This document shows positions 27,422 to 37,918 of a DNA stretch of 64,000 nt, in pieces. The position numbers and the translations under genes were made by a program. Source of the DNA: Microbacterium elymi (lineage in GTDB: Bacteria > Actinomycetota > Actinomycetes > Actinomycetales > Microbacteriaceae). The notes below the pieces were generated by a model that had not been told where the DNA came from, did not search any database, and saw nothing but the letters and a program-made list of their open reading frames with translations. Each line of letters starts with the position of its first letter. Position 1 is the first letter of the stretch. The stretch is taken from positions 1,364,001 through 1,428,000 of the forward strand of contig NZ_CP091139.2 of NCBI RefSeq assembly GCF_021582895.2, given 5' to 3'.

Positions 27422-28587
27422 ATGGCCTCGGTTTCGCTTGCGCGCACCATCTTCGACGAGTCTCATGACGACTTCCGCGAGACCGTCCGCTCGTTCGTCG
27501 AGCGTCACGTCGTCCCGCACCTCGACGAGTGGGCGGAGGCGGGTCGCGTCGATCGAGGCCTGTTCCGCGAAGCCGCCGAGCTCGGGCTGCTCGGCATCTC
27601 CGCACCCGAGCGCTTCGGCGGCGGCGGCGTCGACGACTTCCGGTACAACGCCATCCTCATCGAGGAGCTCGCGCGCGTGGGCGCCACCGCTGTCGGGATG
27701 TCGATCACCGGGTTCAACGACCTGATCGCGCCGTACCTGGTGGCGCTGGGCACGGACGAGCAGAACGAGCGGTGGCTGGCGCCCATGATCGCCGGCGACA
27801 CGGTGGGGGCGATCGCCCTGACCGAGCCCGGCACCGGCTCGGACCTCGCCGCGATCACGACCACGGCCCGCCCCGAGGGCGACCACTTCGTGCTCACCGG
27901 GGCGAAGACCTTCATCTCGACCGGCATGCTCGCCGACGTCGTGATCGTCGCGGCGCGGACCGATCCCGATGCCGGCCGCGGCGGGATCAGCCTGCTCTGC
28001 GTGGAGACCGATCTGCCGGGCTTCTCCCGCAGCGGCCCGCTCAAGAAGGTGGGGCTGAAGGCGCAGGACACCGCCGAGCTGTTCTTCGACGAGGTGCGGG
28101 TGCCGCGCTCGGCCCTTCTGGGCGTCGAGGGCGGCGGCTGGGCGAGCTGCGCCACAACCTCCCGCAGGAGCGCCTGAACATCGCGGTGACCTCGATGGCG
28201 CGGATGCGGGCGACCTTCGACCAGGCGCTCGCGTATTCCATCGAGCGGCACGCGTTCGGGCAGTCGATCGCCTCGTTCCAGGCGAACCGCTTCTACCTCG
28301 CCGAGCTTGCCACCGAGATCGAGGTCACACAGGTGTTCGTCGATCGCTGCATCCTGGATGCCTCGAACCACGAACTGGACGAGGTCACCGCGGCGATGGC
28401 CAAGTGGTGGGTCACCGAGCTGCATCAGCGCGTGATCCAGCGCGCCGTCCAGCTGCACGGCGGGTACGGGTTCATGACCGAGTACGCGGTCGCGCAGGAC
28501 TATCTCGACTCCCGGGTGGCCACCATCTTCGGCGGCACGACCGAGATCATGAAGGAGATCATCGGCCGGAGGCTCACCCGCCCCTGA
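27422..28587 (+). CDS. Acyl-CoA dehydrogenase
   Basis: A 388-residue flavoenzyme of the acyl-CoA dehydrogenase superfamily. ALTEPGTGSDLAAI near residue 125 (flavin/substrate loop), FGQSIASFQANRFYLAELATE near 280, the GGYGFMTEYAVAQDYLD region near 345 and the C-terminal IFGGTTEIMKEIIGR are all clear. One base is lost near 28143 (GWAELRHNLPQERLNIA expected). It would introduce a double bond into an acyl-CoA, for example a phenylpropanoyl-CoA, linking saturated side chains to the cou pathway, but the substrate is not shown by sequence. Confidence 0.88.
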
Positions 28588-28590
28588 CCC

Positions 28591-28650
28591 CGCGGCATCC
28601 CGCCCCGCGGCATCCCGCCCCGCGGCATCCCGCCCCGCGGCATCCCCCTC
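28591..28650. repeat. 15-bp tandem repeat CGCGGCATCCCGCCC
   Basis: Three exact units and one degenerate unit directly after the acyl-CoA dehydrogenase stop. It has the same 15-bp period as the coding repeats in pcaB and galD. Confidence 0.85.
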
Positions 28651-28662
28651 CCTCCCCGCCCT

Positions 28663-28728
28663 TCTGTGACTCGTCAGAAGTGGTCGGAATTCTCGCAGAC
28701 ATTCCGACCGTTTCTGACGGGTCACAGA
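28663..28728. terminator. 28-bp-arm inverted repeat between convergent genes (dispersed element, copy 1)
   Basis: Arms 28663-28690 and 28701-28728 match at 25 of 28 positions around a 10-base loop. The element sits between convergent genes and could stop transcription from both sides. Its core (CGTCAGAAACGGTCGGAAT plus GAATTCCGACCACT) recurs in opposite orientation at 40866-40911. Confidence 0.75.
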
Positions 28729-28779
28729 CGCGGTTGGGGAGGAATGGGGCGGCGGAGCAGGATGCCGCCGGGCGGCGGG

Positions 28780-29279
28780 TCAGGAGGGGCGAGCGAGCAG
28801 CGTCTTCAGGTCGGCGCGCAGGCGAGCGACCTGTTCGGCGGGCATTCCGGCGGCCAGCTCGACCTGGACCTGGGCGACGAGGGGCGCCAGGCGCCGGCGC
28901 TCGGCGGCGCCGTGCGGGGTGAGCGAGACGACGTTGCGGCGGGCATCGGCGGCCGAGCGGCGCCGGACGATGAGTCCGCGCCGCTCCATCCGCGCCACCA
29001 GGTCGGCGATCGTGGACCGGTCCAGATCGGCCTGGTCGCACAGCTCCCGCTGACTGGCCTCGCCGTACCGGTCGAGCACCACGAGCACCGTGTACTGCAC
29101 GCTGGAGATCTCCGGCGAGACGATCCGCCCCCAGGCCGCGACGTGCAGCGCTGCGCGCGCCGGATCAGGTATCCGAGGTGCCGCTGCGGCTCGGGCTCGT
29201 CGGCGCCGGAGGCACCGGAGGCCCCGTCGGCGTCGTCGAGCTCGGAGGGGACGGATGCTGCGGTCACAGCATCCATCAT
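28780..29279 (-). CDS. MarR-family regulator (MobR-like)
   Basis: A 166-residue MarR protein with core EISSVQYTVLVVLDRYGEASQ, recognition helix LDRSTIADLVARMERRG and wing VRRRSAADARRN. One base is lost near 29153 (RAQALHVAAWG expected). It starts in the overlap ATGATG with the mobA stop and is co-transcribed with mobA. In Comamonas testosteroni mobA is controlled by the MarR protein MobR, which responds to 3-hydroxybenzoate; the same role is inferred here. Confidence 0.85.
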
Positions 29280-31196
29280 CCCCGTGCCGATCGATCGGGC
29301 TCCACGAGGAACCCGGCGAAGAACGCGGCCAGCCCGGCGTGGTCGGCCAGCGGGAGCACGTGCGCGACGTACTGGTCGGGCCGGACCACGACCACCGCGC
29401 CGGCCCGGTCGATGCCGCGGGCGGCGAAGATGTCGCGCTCGGGGTCGACGGCCCACGCCTTCTCCCAGTCCTGCAGGCCGAGCGGACCGGAGCGCGGCAG
29501 GCAGCGCCGGCACCTGCCCGAGGTCGACGTCGTGGTGCCCGCGCCGGAACACGCCGTGCACGTCGATCACGCTGTCGATGTCGGCACCGTCGGGGGTGAA
29601 CCGCACGACCGGAGAGTCGGATGCCGCGCCCAGCCACTCGGCGGTCTCGATCAGGCCGCGTCCGCTCTCGTCGTCGAACACGTAGACGCGCCACCGCCCG
29701 TCGGCGCGGTGCGCGTGCCCGAGCTCGGCCCGCTTCGCGTCGGCGACGCGCACCACCGGCGCGGAGTGGAACCGCGTGCCGATCTCGAAGCCGGCGGCCA
29801 GATGCTGGTGCTCCGGGCCGCCGGTCAGGGTCGACGGGGTGTAGGTGGTGGCCAGACCCGCGGTATAGCGGCCCTGCCGGGTGAACTCGGCCTGCATCTG
29901 CTCGCTGGTGACCCCGCCGCGCTCGGGATGCTGCGGGTCGACGGTGGGCTGGGCGACGAACGCCGACCAGAACCGGTCGAACTCGATGAGGTCCTCGGCC
30001 ACGGTCTGGCGCTCGGCGGAGTAGGTGTGCAGGAGCGCGGCATCCGACCGCCCCTGCAGCACCGCGGCCAGCTTCCACCCGAGGTTGAAGGCGTCCTGCA
30101 TCGACACGTTCATGCCCTGCCCGGCCTTGGCCGAGTGGGTGTGGCACGCATCCCCCGCGATGAAGACGTGCGGCAGGCGGCCTGTGGCGTCACCTGCCGG
30201 CACGTCGTCGAACCTGTCGGTCAGCCGCTGGCCGACCTCGTACACCGACGACCACACCACCGACTTCAGCTCGAATGTGTAGGGATGCAGGATGCCGCGG
30301 GCCACATCTGCGATCTGCGCGGCGGTGGTGTCGCGGATCGCCGCGTCACCGGCGGTCACCTCGCCGAGGTCGACGTAGCACCGCACCATGTTCCCGCCCT
30401 CGCGCGGGATCATCAGCAGGCTGCCCTTGCCGTCCGACTGGATGACGTTCTTGGTGCGCCAGTCCGGGAAGTCGGTGGTCGCCAGCACGTCCATGACGCC
30501 CCACGCGTGGTTGGCGGCGTCGCCGCGCAGGTGCTGGCCGATCGCCCGGCGCACGTTGCTGCGCGCGCCGTCGCAGCCGACGACGTACTTCGCCCGGACG
30601 GTGAACTCCTCGCCGGCACCCTCCCCCGCCGCATCGTCGCCGGTGCGGCGCAGGGTCACCTCGACCGGATACTCGCCGTCGCCGACCGTGAGCGTGACGA
30701 ACTCGATGCCGTAGTCCGGCTCGAGCCGGCTGGACGACCGGGCCGCGTGATCGAGCAGGAACTGCTGCATCCGCGCCTGGTTGACGATCACGTGCGGGAA
30801 CTCGCTGAGACCGGCGGGGGTGTCCTCCACCCATCCGGTGCGCTCGATCCGCGAGCGGTCGGCTGCTGAGGGCCCCCAGAACCGCACCTCGTTCACCCAG
30901 TACGCCTCGCGCACGAGCGCTTCGGCCAGGCCGAACGCCTGGAACATCTCGACCGTGCGGCAGGCGACGCCGTCGGCCTGCCCCTTCTCCAGCGGGCCGC
31001 CCCGCCGCTCGACGATGCGCGTGTCGATGTCGGGGAACGCCGCCAGCTGCGCGGCCAGCACCGATCCGGCGGGGCCGGTGCCGACGATCAGCACGTCCAC
31101 GGTCGGCGGGATGTCACGGCTGCGGGCGATCGCCTGCGGCGAGGCCGGCTCGAGGCCCGGGTCGCCCGGACGGTAGCCGTCGCGATAGAACTGCAT
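29276..31196 (-). CDS. mobA: 3-hydroxybenzoate 4-monooxygenase
   Basis: A large FAD monooxygenase of the phenol-hydroxylase class; corrected length 639 aa, matching MobA enzymes. It starts MQFYRDGYRPGDPGLEPASP, the characteristic MobA N-terminus, then FAD motif VGTGPAGSVLAAQLA near 39, GCDGARSNVRRAIG near 210 and GDACHTHSAKAGQGMN near 350. The C-terminal thioredoxin-like domain is present (RPDQYVAHVLPL). One extra C near 29503 splits it there. It makes protocatechuate, the substrate of PcaGH, from 3-hydroxybenzoate. A phenol 2-monooxygenase is the main alternative. Confidence 0.88.
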
Positions 31197-31237
31197 GCGA
31201 TCTCCTTCGATCAGCGCCCCGGAAGCGGGATCGCCTC

Positions 31238-31253
31238 CACTATATCGTCAGTA
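31238..31253. promoter_or_regulatory. Operator-like CACTATATCGTCAGTA before mobA
   Basis: Lies 42 bp upstream of the mobA start and matches 12 of 16 positions of the perfect palindrome in front of the MFS gene at 32533-32548. A second, overlapping element ATCGT-N10-ACGAT spans 31244-31263. Confidence 0.5.
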
Positions 31254-31298
31254 CCCCAACGATTCTAGTCCGGGAAGCCGGAACGTCGGCTCCGCTCC

Positions 31299-32500
31299 TC
31301 ACCCGGTCCGGGAGGCGCGACGCAGCGAGACGGTCACGATCAGGCCGGGGATGAGGAAGAGCAGGACGGCGACGAGCTCCACGATCAGCGGCAGCACCCA
31401 GGCACCCGTCAGCTCGTGCAGCAGGCCCAGCAGCAGCGGACCGGTCGCGGCGACCGCATAGCCGATGCCCTGCACGATCCCGGAGCGGCCGGCCGTGGTG
31501 TGCTCGTCGTCGCCGAACGCGTTGATCATGATGAACACGATCGTGATCCCGGCGCCCTGCGCGAATCCGCCGATGAGGCACCAGGCCAGCCATCCGCCGG
31601 GGGCCAGGAGGAAGCCGAGAGGGATCGCCAGCCACCCGATGCCCACGCACAGCACCCCGACCCGGATCGAGGTGCGCAGCGTGATCACCGGCAGGATGAG
31701 GCATCCGGCGACCCCGGCGACCTGGAAGACCGAGGCGATGAGGCCCGCGTCGGTGTGCGAGTAGCCCTGACCGGCCATGAGCGTCGGCAGCCAGGCGGTG
31801 ATCGCGTAGAAGGCGAACGCCTGCCCCGCGAACGCCGCAAGCCAGGATCCAGGTGGGCGCGTGGCGCAGCACCGACACGCGCGGAGCGTCGATGTCCGGG
31901 CGCGGGCCGGGGTGCGGCACGAACGCGGCGCGCAGACCGCGCAAGCGGGATCCACGTGGCGAGGGCGGCGACGCCGAACATGGACCACGCCACGATCGCC
32001 CAGCGCCAGCCCACCGCATCGGCCATCGGGGCGGTGCCCAGGGTCACGGCGAGTGTGCCCACGTTCAGCGCCGAGGTGTACACCCCGGTCATGGTGTGCG
32101 CCCGCCGGGCGCTGTACTCGCGGGCGATCACGATCGGCAGCACGACGTTGCCGATGGTGACGAACGCGCCCATCACGGCGGTGCCCGCCAGCGCGGTGCC
32201 GATGCCGCCGGACGAGCGCAGGATGCTGCCGAGGATGACCCCGATCACCGTCACGGTGAGCGCGACGTCGGCGCCGGCCCGGCGGATGATCGCGATCGCC
32301 AGCGGCGCGCAGACGGCGAAGCAGAGGACCGGGATGGTGGTCAGCAGCCCGACCACCCCGGCCCCCACGCCGAGGTCGTCGCCGATGTCGAGCGCGACCG
32401 GCGCGACGGCCAGGATCGGCCCCCGCAGCATCGTCGCGGACAGCACGATGACCACCGTCAGCAGGGCGAGGGAGCGGATGCGCGCAGTGCGTTCGGGCAT
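31299..32500 (-). CDS. MFS transporter, CynX/NimT type (second copy)
   Basis: A 399-residue 12-helix transporter resembling the one at 15834 (ATMLRGPILAVAPVALDIGDD near the N-terminus; PTLMAGQGYSHTDAGLIAS in the second half). Two extra A bases, near 31849 and 31943 (both GCAAGC), break the middle. I start at ATG 32500; a TTG nine bases upstream is possible. It ends 103 bp before the mobA start and reads the same way, with its own operator, so it is probably co-regulated with mobA and may move 3-hydroxybenzoate. Confidence 0.83.
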
Positions 32501-32532
32501 GATCGGCAAGGCTACGCGCGTTCGATCCGTTT

Positions 32533-32548
32533 CACTATCTCGATAGTG
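32533..32548. promoter_or_regulatory. Perfect palindrome CACTATCTCGATAGTG
   Basis: A 6-4-6 inverted repeat 33 bp upstream of the MFS gene start, in a small AT-rich gap after the CocE-type gene. Shared with the mobA upstream region, so probably the site of the MarR protein encoded behind mobA. Confidence 0.55.
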
Positions 32549-32566
32549 ACATCGGATGCGGCGGGC

Positions 32567-34101
32567 TCACGCGACCGGCAGCGTGAGCGTGCCCTCGGTC
32601 ACGGTGTGCGTGTTCGGCACGAGCGCCGCCGCGGTCAGCGGATTCTCGCCCGTGCCGGCGCTGCGAGCGAACTGCGGGAACGATCCGCCGGCCAGGACGA
32701 GCCGGATGCGGTGGCCCGCCCGGAACGTGTACGCGGTGTCGAGCAGCTCGACCCGCACCGGGCCGTTCGCATCCCCGCGCAAGCCGCACGCAGCCCTCGG
32801 CGACGTTGTGCGATCGGCCGCGGGGGTCCACGTCGCTGATCCGCGCGAACAGGTCGGCGTCGGGGTGCTCGGCGGCGTGCTCGAGCTCGACGATCGGCGC
32901 CCCGCGCACCACGACATCCTCTTCCAGCACGGCGGTGGAGTAGACCAGCGTGTCGCCGCGGTCGGCGAGCCGGCCGTCCTCGACGTATCCCCCGCCGCTG
33001 ATGATGTTGCCGCCGACAGTCGGCGTCGGATCGGCCGGGTCGTACACGAACCGGCGTTCGCGCGCTGTGCCCAGCGCCTCGGCGAGCGCCGCGCCGTCGA
33101 AGTGCAGCGTCCGGGTGGTGGATGCCGCGGGCCAGTCGTCCCGCTCGACCCAGGCATCCGTCCCCTTGTCGTACACCCGGACCCGCGCCATCCGCGCCGG
33201 TCCCGGGATCCCGGCCACGTGCGCATCCAGCCAGGCGAGGGTCTCGACGGTCGTGACCTTGGCGGCGGCGCCGGTCAGGTCGAGGTGGGTCCACGGGCCG
33301 ACCGTCAGGGCCGTCTCGACGCCCCGCTCGCGCAAGCCGGCGGTACTGCTGGATGCTCTGCCGCAGGAAGATGTCCTGCCATCCGCCGAGGATCAGGACG
33401 GGGATGTCGGTGCGCTCCAGCGCCTCGGTGTGCTGCATCGGCGCCCAATAGGGGTCAGCGAGATCGTCGCGCACCAGCCGGTCGCGCAGCCACGGGGCGG
33501 CGTCGCCGAAGTGCGCGACGGCCGCATCCACGGTCGGGGTGGCCTGCAGGACCGGCCGCAGCCGGCGGTTCGCGGTGATCATGCCCAGGATCGTGCGCAG
33601 GATGCCGCGCCCGCCGAGCACGACCGTCTGCTCGGTCCAGCCGAACAGGTCGAGGGTGAACGTGCCGGTGCCCCAGGCGTGCCGGCTGAAGTCGTGCGGA
33701 CCCATCAGCACCACTGCAGCGACCAGGTCGGCGGGCGGGTCGGCGAGCATCGCCCACTGCGTGTAGCCGAGATACGATCCGCCGACGGTCGCGAACCGAC
33801 CCGGGTACCAGTCCTGCTCGCGCATCCAGGCCGCGACATCCTGACCGTCGGCCTGCTCGGTGCGCATCGGGTCGAACTGACCGCCCGAGTCGGCGGTGCC
33901 GCGACTGCTGACGAACAGCACGGTCCAGCCCTGCGCGGCCCACGGCCCCGCCATCCTGCGGGCGATCATGCGGCCGCGGCCGTACGGACCGCGGGTGAGC
34001 AGCAGCCCCTTCGACTCCCCGGCCGGGGTGTACAGGTCGGCGCCGAGGGTGATGCCGTCGCGCAGCGGGATGCGCAGGCCACTGACACGGTACGCGGCCA
34101 T
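32567..34101 (-). CDS. CocE/NonD family hydrolase (X-Pro dipeptidyl-peptidase fold)
   Basis: A 510-residue serine hydrolase: N-terminal alpha/beta hydrolase with nucleophile motif GGSYLGYTQW near residue 112, ILGGWQDIF near 240 (acid) and VGPWTHLDL near 270 (His), then a C-terminal jelly-roll domain (TYTFRAGHRIRLVLAGGSFPQFAR). Relatives hydrolyse cocaine, cephalosporin esters or Xaa-Pro peptides. Two extra A bases (near 32782 and 33335, both GCGCAAGCC) break it. It follows the MarR gene by one base and closes the liv operon, so it probably acts on whatever that importer brings in, perhaps an aromatic ester. Confidence 0.87.
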
Positions 34102-34102
34102 G

Positions 34103-34520
34103 TCAGTGGGCTGCGCTTCCGGCCAGCCCGATGCGACAGGCCTGGAGCATGGCGCGCAGCGACTGCGCGTCGGCGTGCGAGAGCGAGGCCGTCATGTCCT
34201 GTTCGATCTCGGCGACCGGTCCGCGCATCCGCTCCAGCAGCTCGTACGCGGTCTCGGTGAGCGAGATGTGCTGCTGCCGCCGAGACGACGGGTCGGGGAC
34301 CCGGCGCACCAGGTCGCGCGATTCGAGGGTGTCCAGCAGCTGGGTCATGCTCTGCGGGCGTACGAACGACATGCGCGCCAGCTTGCGCGGCGATCAGCCC
34401 CGGGTGCCGTTCGAGCACGGTCAGCACCGTGTATTGGACGGCGGTGATGCCGTGTGCGGCGGCCAGCTCGTCCAGGCGGGAGCGGACGGCGAGCTCGACC
34501 TGCTTGATCAGGTACAGCAT
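34103..34520 (-). CDS. MarR-family regulator
   Basis: A 138-residue winged-helix protein (YLIKQVELAVRSRLDELAA, AVQYTVLTVLERHPG, SMTQLLDTLESRDLVRR, SSRRQQHISLTE). One extra A near 34391 (GCGCAAGCTG) splits it after GLIAAQ. Closely similar to the MarR at 60971-61412 (shared VIKQVELALR and VLERRPGI-type segments), so the two are paralogues. Located between livM and the CocE-type gene in one operon, it likely regulates uptake and hydrolysis of the same compound. Confidence 0.83.
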
Positions 34521-34572
34521 GGTCACCGGCGGCGCCTCGGTCGCGGTCGCGGTCGACACCGGCGACCGCGCG

Positions 34573-35625
34573 CTAGCGGGCATCGACGACGGCCTCCTCG
34601 TGCACGGCGAGGCCAGCCGCCGGTGGGCGGCCGCCGCGCCGAAGCCGGGCCACCGCATCCGTCACCGACGGCACGATGCCGCGCGGCAGCGCAGCAGGAA
34701 CACGACCAGCACGACGCCATAGCCGGCATACTGCAGGATGGGCCCCGCCGTCGGCGGCAGGCCGGGCAGCGAGGCCAGGGCACTGGGCAGGCCGAGCCAG
34801 AGGCTCAGCGCCACTGCGCCGACCACGCCACCCCAGAGGGTGCCGAGCCCCCCGACCATGGCCATGATGACGTAGCCGAACGAGGCCAGCGGCGGGTAAG
34901 TGTCCTGGCTGACGAAGGGCGTGAAGAACGCGCCGATGCCGCCGGCCAGGCCCGCGAAGGCGCCGGCGATGGCGAACACGACCACCTTGCTCGCGAGCAC
35001 CGGGACGCCGCTGGAGGCGGCCGCGCTCTCACTGCCGGCCAGGGCCCGGATGCCGCGGCCGAACCGTGAGTTCACGAGGTTGTGCACGGTGGCCATCGCC
35101 GCCGCCAGCGCGGCGAGGGCCAGATACGCGTACGGCAGCTGGCCGCTGAACACGATCGGTCCGACCGACAGCGGCGGGATGCCGAAGATGCCCACGCCGC
35201 CGCCGAGGAACGGCACGGTCGCCATGACCGTCTGGATGATCAGCAGGCACGGCCAGGGTGCCGAACGCGAGGTAGTGCCCGCGCAGCCGCAGCAACGGCC
35301 AGCCGATGAGCGCGGCCACCACCGCCCCGAGGATCGGCGCCAGCACGAGGGTCAGCAGCGGCGGGAACCCGAGGTTGACGGTCAGGGTCGCCACGGTGAG
35401 CCCGCCGACGGCGACGAAGGCGCTCTGGCCCAGCGAGACCTGGCCGGCGTAGCCCATGAACAGCGACAGCCCGGTGACCACCACCGCGGCCAGCACGGTC
35501 TGGACGAAGAACGTCAGGTCGGTCAGGACCAGCGGGACCAGCCCCAGGAGCACGAACACGGCGATGGCCGCGATCCAGCGGGCCCGGCCCAGGGCCGGAC
35601 GCACGCGCACGGCGCTGGTGCTCAT
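34573..35625 (-). CDS. livM: LivM-type ABC permease
   Basis: A 350-residue HAAT permease with family motifs GYAGQVSLGQSAFVAVGG near 70 and PLLRLRGHYLAFGTLA near 125. Two errors: an extra C near 35249 (LAVLLIIQTV expected) and a lost base near 34685, after which the C-terminus continues as GIVPSVTDAVARLRRGG to a TAG at 34573. Without that correction the frame stops early at 34662. Its ATG overlaps the livH stop (ATGA). Confidence 0.85.
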
Positions 35626-36478
35626 TTCGCCTCCTCGGGGTTCATCGTGCCGGCTCGCACGATCATGATGACCAGCATCATGAGCAGGGCGACCGGGGTC
35701 TGGTACGAGCCGTTGCCGTAGGCGGCGACCAGCTGCCCGACCACGCCCAGGATCACCGCGCCCAGGAACGTCATCCACGGGCTTGCGCAGCCCGCCGAAG
35801 ATCGCGGCGGCGAAGCCGCTGAGGATCAGCGGAAGGTCCGAGGACACCGACACCGCCGTGGTCGGGGCGATGAGCACGCCGGCAAGGCCCCCGAGCGCGC
35901 CGGCGATCGCGAAGGCGACGAGCCCCATCATCCGGGTGTTGATGCCGACCAGCCGGGCCGCGCGCGGGTTGGATGCCGCCGCGGTCAGCGCCTTGCCGAT
36001 GTCGGTCCGGGCGAAGAACAGGCTCAGCAAGCGCGAACGTGACCAGCGCCACCAGGAACACGAGGATGCGCTGGCTGGCCAGGTTCACACCGAGGATCTG
36101 GATGCTGCCCCGAGGCCCGGCGGCGAGACCGGGTTCTGCCCCCAGATCGCGACCACGACCGCTTCGGCGATCATGCCCAGCCCGAGGGTGATCAGCAGCG
36201 AGATCATCGGCGGCGTGCCGCGCTTGCCGATCGCGACGATGCCGATGGCCACGCCGATCACGGCGCAAGCAGATCACGGCCACGAGCTCCGCGACGCCGT
36301 GCGGCAGCATCCCGCTCAGCAGCGTGTACGAGATCATCGCACCGAACACCGCGAGCATGCCCTGCGCGAAGTTGAGCACGTGGGTGACCCGGTACACGAC
36401 GACCATGCCGCTGCCGACGAGGGCGAACGATCCCGCCAGCGCGAGACCCGAGAGCAGGTAGGTGAGGAACGCCTGCAT
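35622..36478 (-). CDS. livH: LivH-type ABC permease
   Basis: A 284-residue HAAT permease (THVLNFAQGMLAVFGAM near residue 32; GLAGVLIAPTTAVS near 195). Four errors: extra bases near 35783, 36029 and 36267 (all GCAAGC/GCTTGC type) and a lost base near 36117. Uncorrected, it falls into pieces in three frames. It sits between livF and livM, with a one-base gap to the livF stop. Confidence 0.83.
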
Positions 36479-36479
36479 G

Positions 36480-37157
36480 TCAGACTCCCGTCGCGTTCGG
36501 ATCGAGGCCGCCGAAGTAGGCGTCCTGCAGTTCGGGGGCGTCCCGCAGCTGCGCGGTGGGCCCCTCGGTGACGATCTGTCCGGATTCGAGCACGTAGGCG
36601 CGCGAGCACAGTTCGAAGGCCAACCCGATCTCCTGCTCGATCAGCAGCACGGCGGTCCCCCGCGAGCGATTGAGCTCGGCGAGATGCTCGACCAGCTGCG
36701 CGGCCACCATCGGCGCGAGCCCGAGCGAGAGCTCGTCGACCACCAGCAGGTCGGGCTGGGCCATCAGGGCGCGACCGACCGCGACCATCTGCTGCTGGCC
36801 GCCGGAGAGGGTGTCGGCGCGCTGCCGGCGCAGGCGCTGCAGGTCGGGAAGCAGCTCGTACACCGGGCCGATGTCCTTCGGACGGTGCCGCCAGGCGCCC
36901 AGGCGCAGGTTGTCCTCGACGCTGAGCTCGCCGAACATCTGCCGTCCCTCGGGCACCTGGGCGACGCGCCCGCCGACCTCGATCCGTCCGGACACGGTCT
37001 TGACCAGCCCCGAGATCGCGTTCACGAGGGATGTCTTGCCCGCCCCGTTCGGACCCACGAGGGCGACCAGCTCCGCGTCATCCACGGTCAGCGAGACGCC
37101 GTCCAGAGCCGTGGCCGCCCCGTAGCGGACGACCAGGTCGTCGATGGTGAGCATCAT
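36480..37157 (-). CDS. livF: LivF-type ABC ATPase
   Basis: A 225-residue ATPase: Walker A GPNGAGKTSL near 35, VAQVPEGRQMFGELSVEDNL near 72, signature LSGGQQQMVAVGRALM and the LivF-type Walker B VVDELSLGLAP. Starts at the first of two tandem ATGs overlapping the livG stop. Frame intact. Confidence 0.92.
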   Translation of the reverse strand: MMLTIDDLVVRYGAATALDGVSLTVDDAELVALVGPNGAGKTSLVNAISGLVKTVSGRIEVGGRVAQVPEGRQMFGELSVEDNLRLGAWRHRPKDIGPVYELLPDLQRLRRQRADTLSGGQQQMVAVGRALMAQPDLLVVDELSLGLAPMVAAQLVEHLAELNRSRGTAVLLIEQEIGLAFELCSRAYVLESGQIVTEGPTAQLRDAPELQDAYFGGLDPNATGV

Positions 37158-37916
37158 GCCGCGGCCGCCTTGCCCAGGTACGCCGAGATCACGCGCGGGT
37201 CGCGGCGGATCTCGTCTGGAGTGCCGTCGGCGATGACCTCGCCGAGATCCAGGACGGTGATGCGGTCGGCCAGCGACGTCACCATCGACACGTCGTGCTC
37301 GATCAGCATGATGGTCATGCCGTCGCCGTGCAAGCTCGCGGATCAGCTGCGACAGGTCGCGTCGCTCGCTCGCCCGCAGTCCCGACGCCGGCTCGTCCAG
37401 CAGCGGCAGCTTCGGCCGGGCGGTCAGCGCCCGGGCCAGCTGCAGGCGCCGCTGCTGGCCCAGCGGCAGCTGCTCGGCGTCCCGGTCGGCCCAGTCGGCC
37501 AGCCCCACCCGGGCCAGCGCCTCGCGCGCCGAGGCGAAGATCTCGCGCTCCTCGCGTCGGTGCCGCGGCAGGCGCAGGACGGCGCTGGCCGCCCCCGCCC
37601 GGGTGCGCGCGGTGGCTCCCACGGCGACGTTGGCCAGCACCGACATCCCGGGGAAGATCCGCGCCCCCTGGAACACGATCGCCACACCCCGCCGGGCACG
37701 CCGGTGCGGCGGGAGCCGGTCGATGTGCTCGCCGTCGAGGGTGATCCGACCCGAATGGGGGTGCAGGTGTCCGCTGATCATCGTGAACAGCGTCGACTTG
37801 CCCGCACCATTCGGGCCGATCACCCCGCGCAGCTCGCCGTCCGCGACGCTGAGGGAGACATCCCGCGCCGCATACACGCCGCCGAACGCCCGGGAGAGCC
37901 GGTCGACCTCGAGCAT
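37154..37916 (-). CDS. livG: LivG-type ABC ATPase
   Basis: A 253-residue ATPase: Walker A GPNGAGKSTLF near 33, VAIVFQGARIFPGMSVLANV near 82, signature LPLGQQRRLQLARAL and Walker B LPLLDEPASGL. One extra base near 37334 (GAGCTTGCAC for GAGCTGCAC) displaces the last ~60 residues (MTIMLIEHDVSMV, then the end ISAYLGKAAAA). Its ATG begins two bases after the livK stop. Confidence 0.88.
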
Positions 37917-37918
37917 GG

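Noticed and set aside
24349..27450. Long minus-strand open frame opposite the ABC/MFS/PaaX genes
   Set aside because: Low-complexity Arg/Gly/Asp/Glu-rich translation typical of antisense frames in high-GC DNA; the plus strand carries clear protein families.
29178..30869. 563-codon plus-strand open frame inside mobA
   Set aside because: Antisense shadow of mobA, with no recognisable domain and no start or ribosome site of its own.
37388..37423. A missing base in the LivG Walker B region like that in livM-livG
   Set aside because: LPLLDEPASGL is in frame and normal; no correction is needed there.
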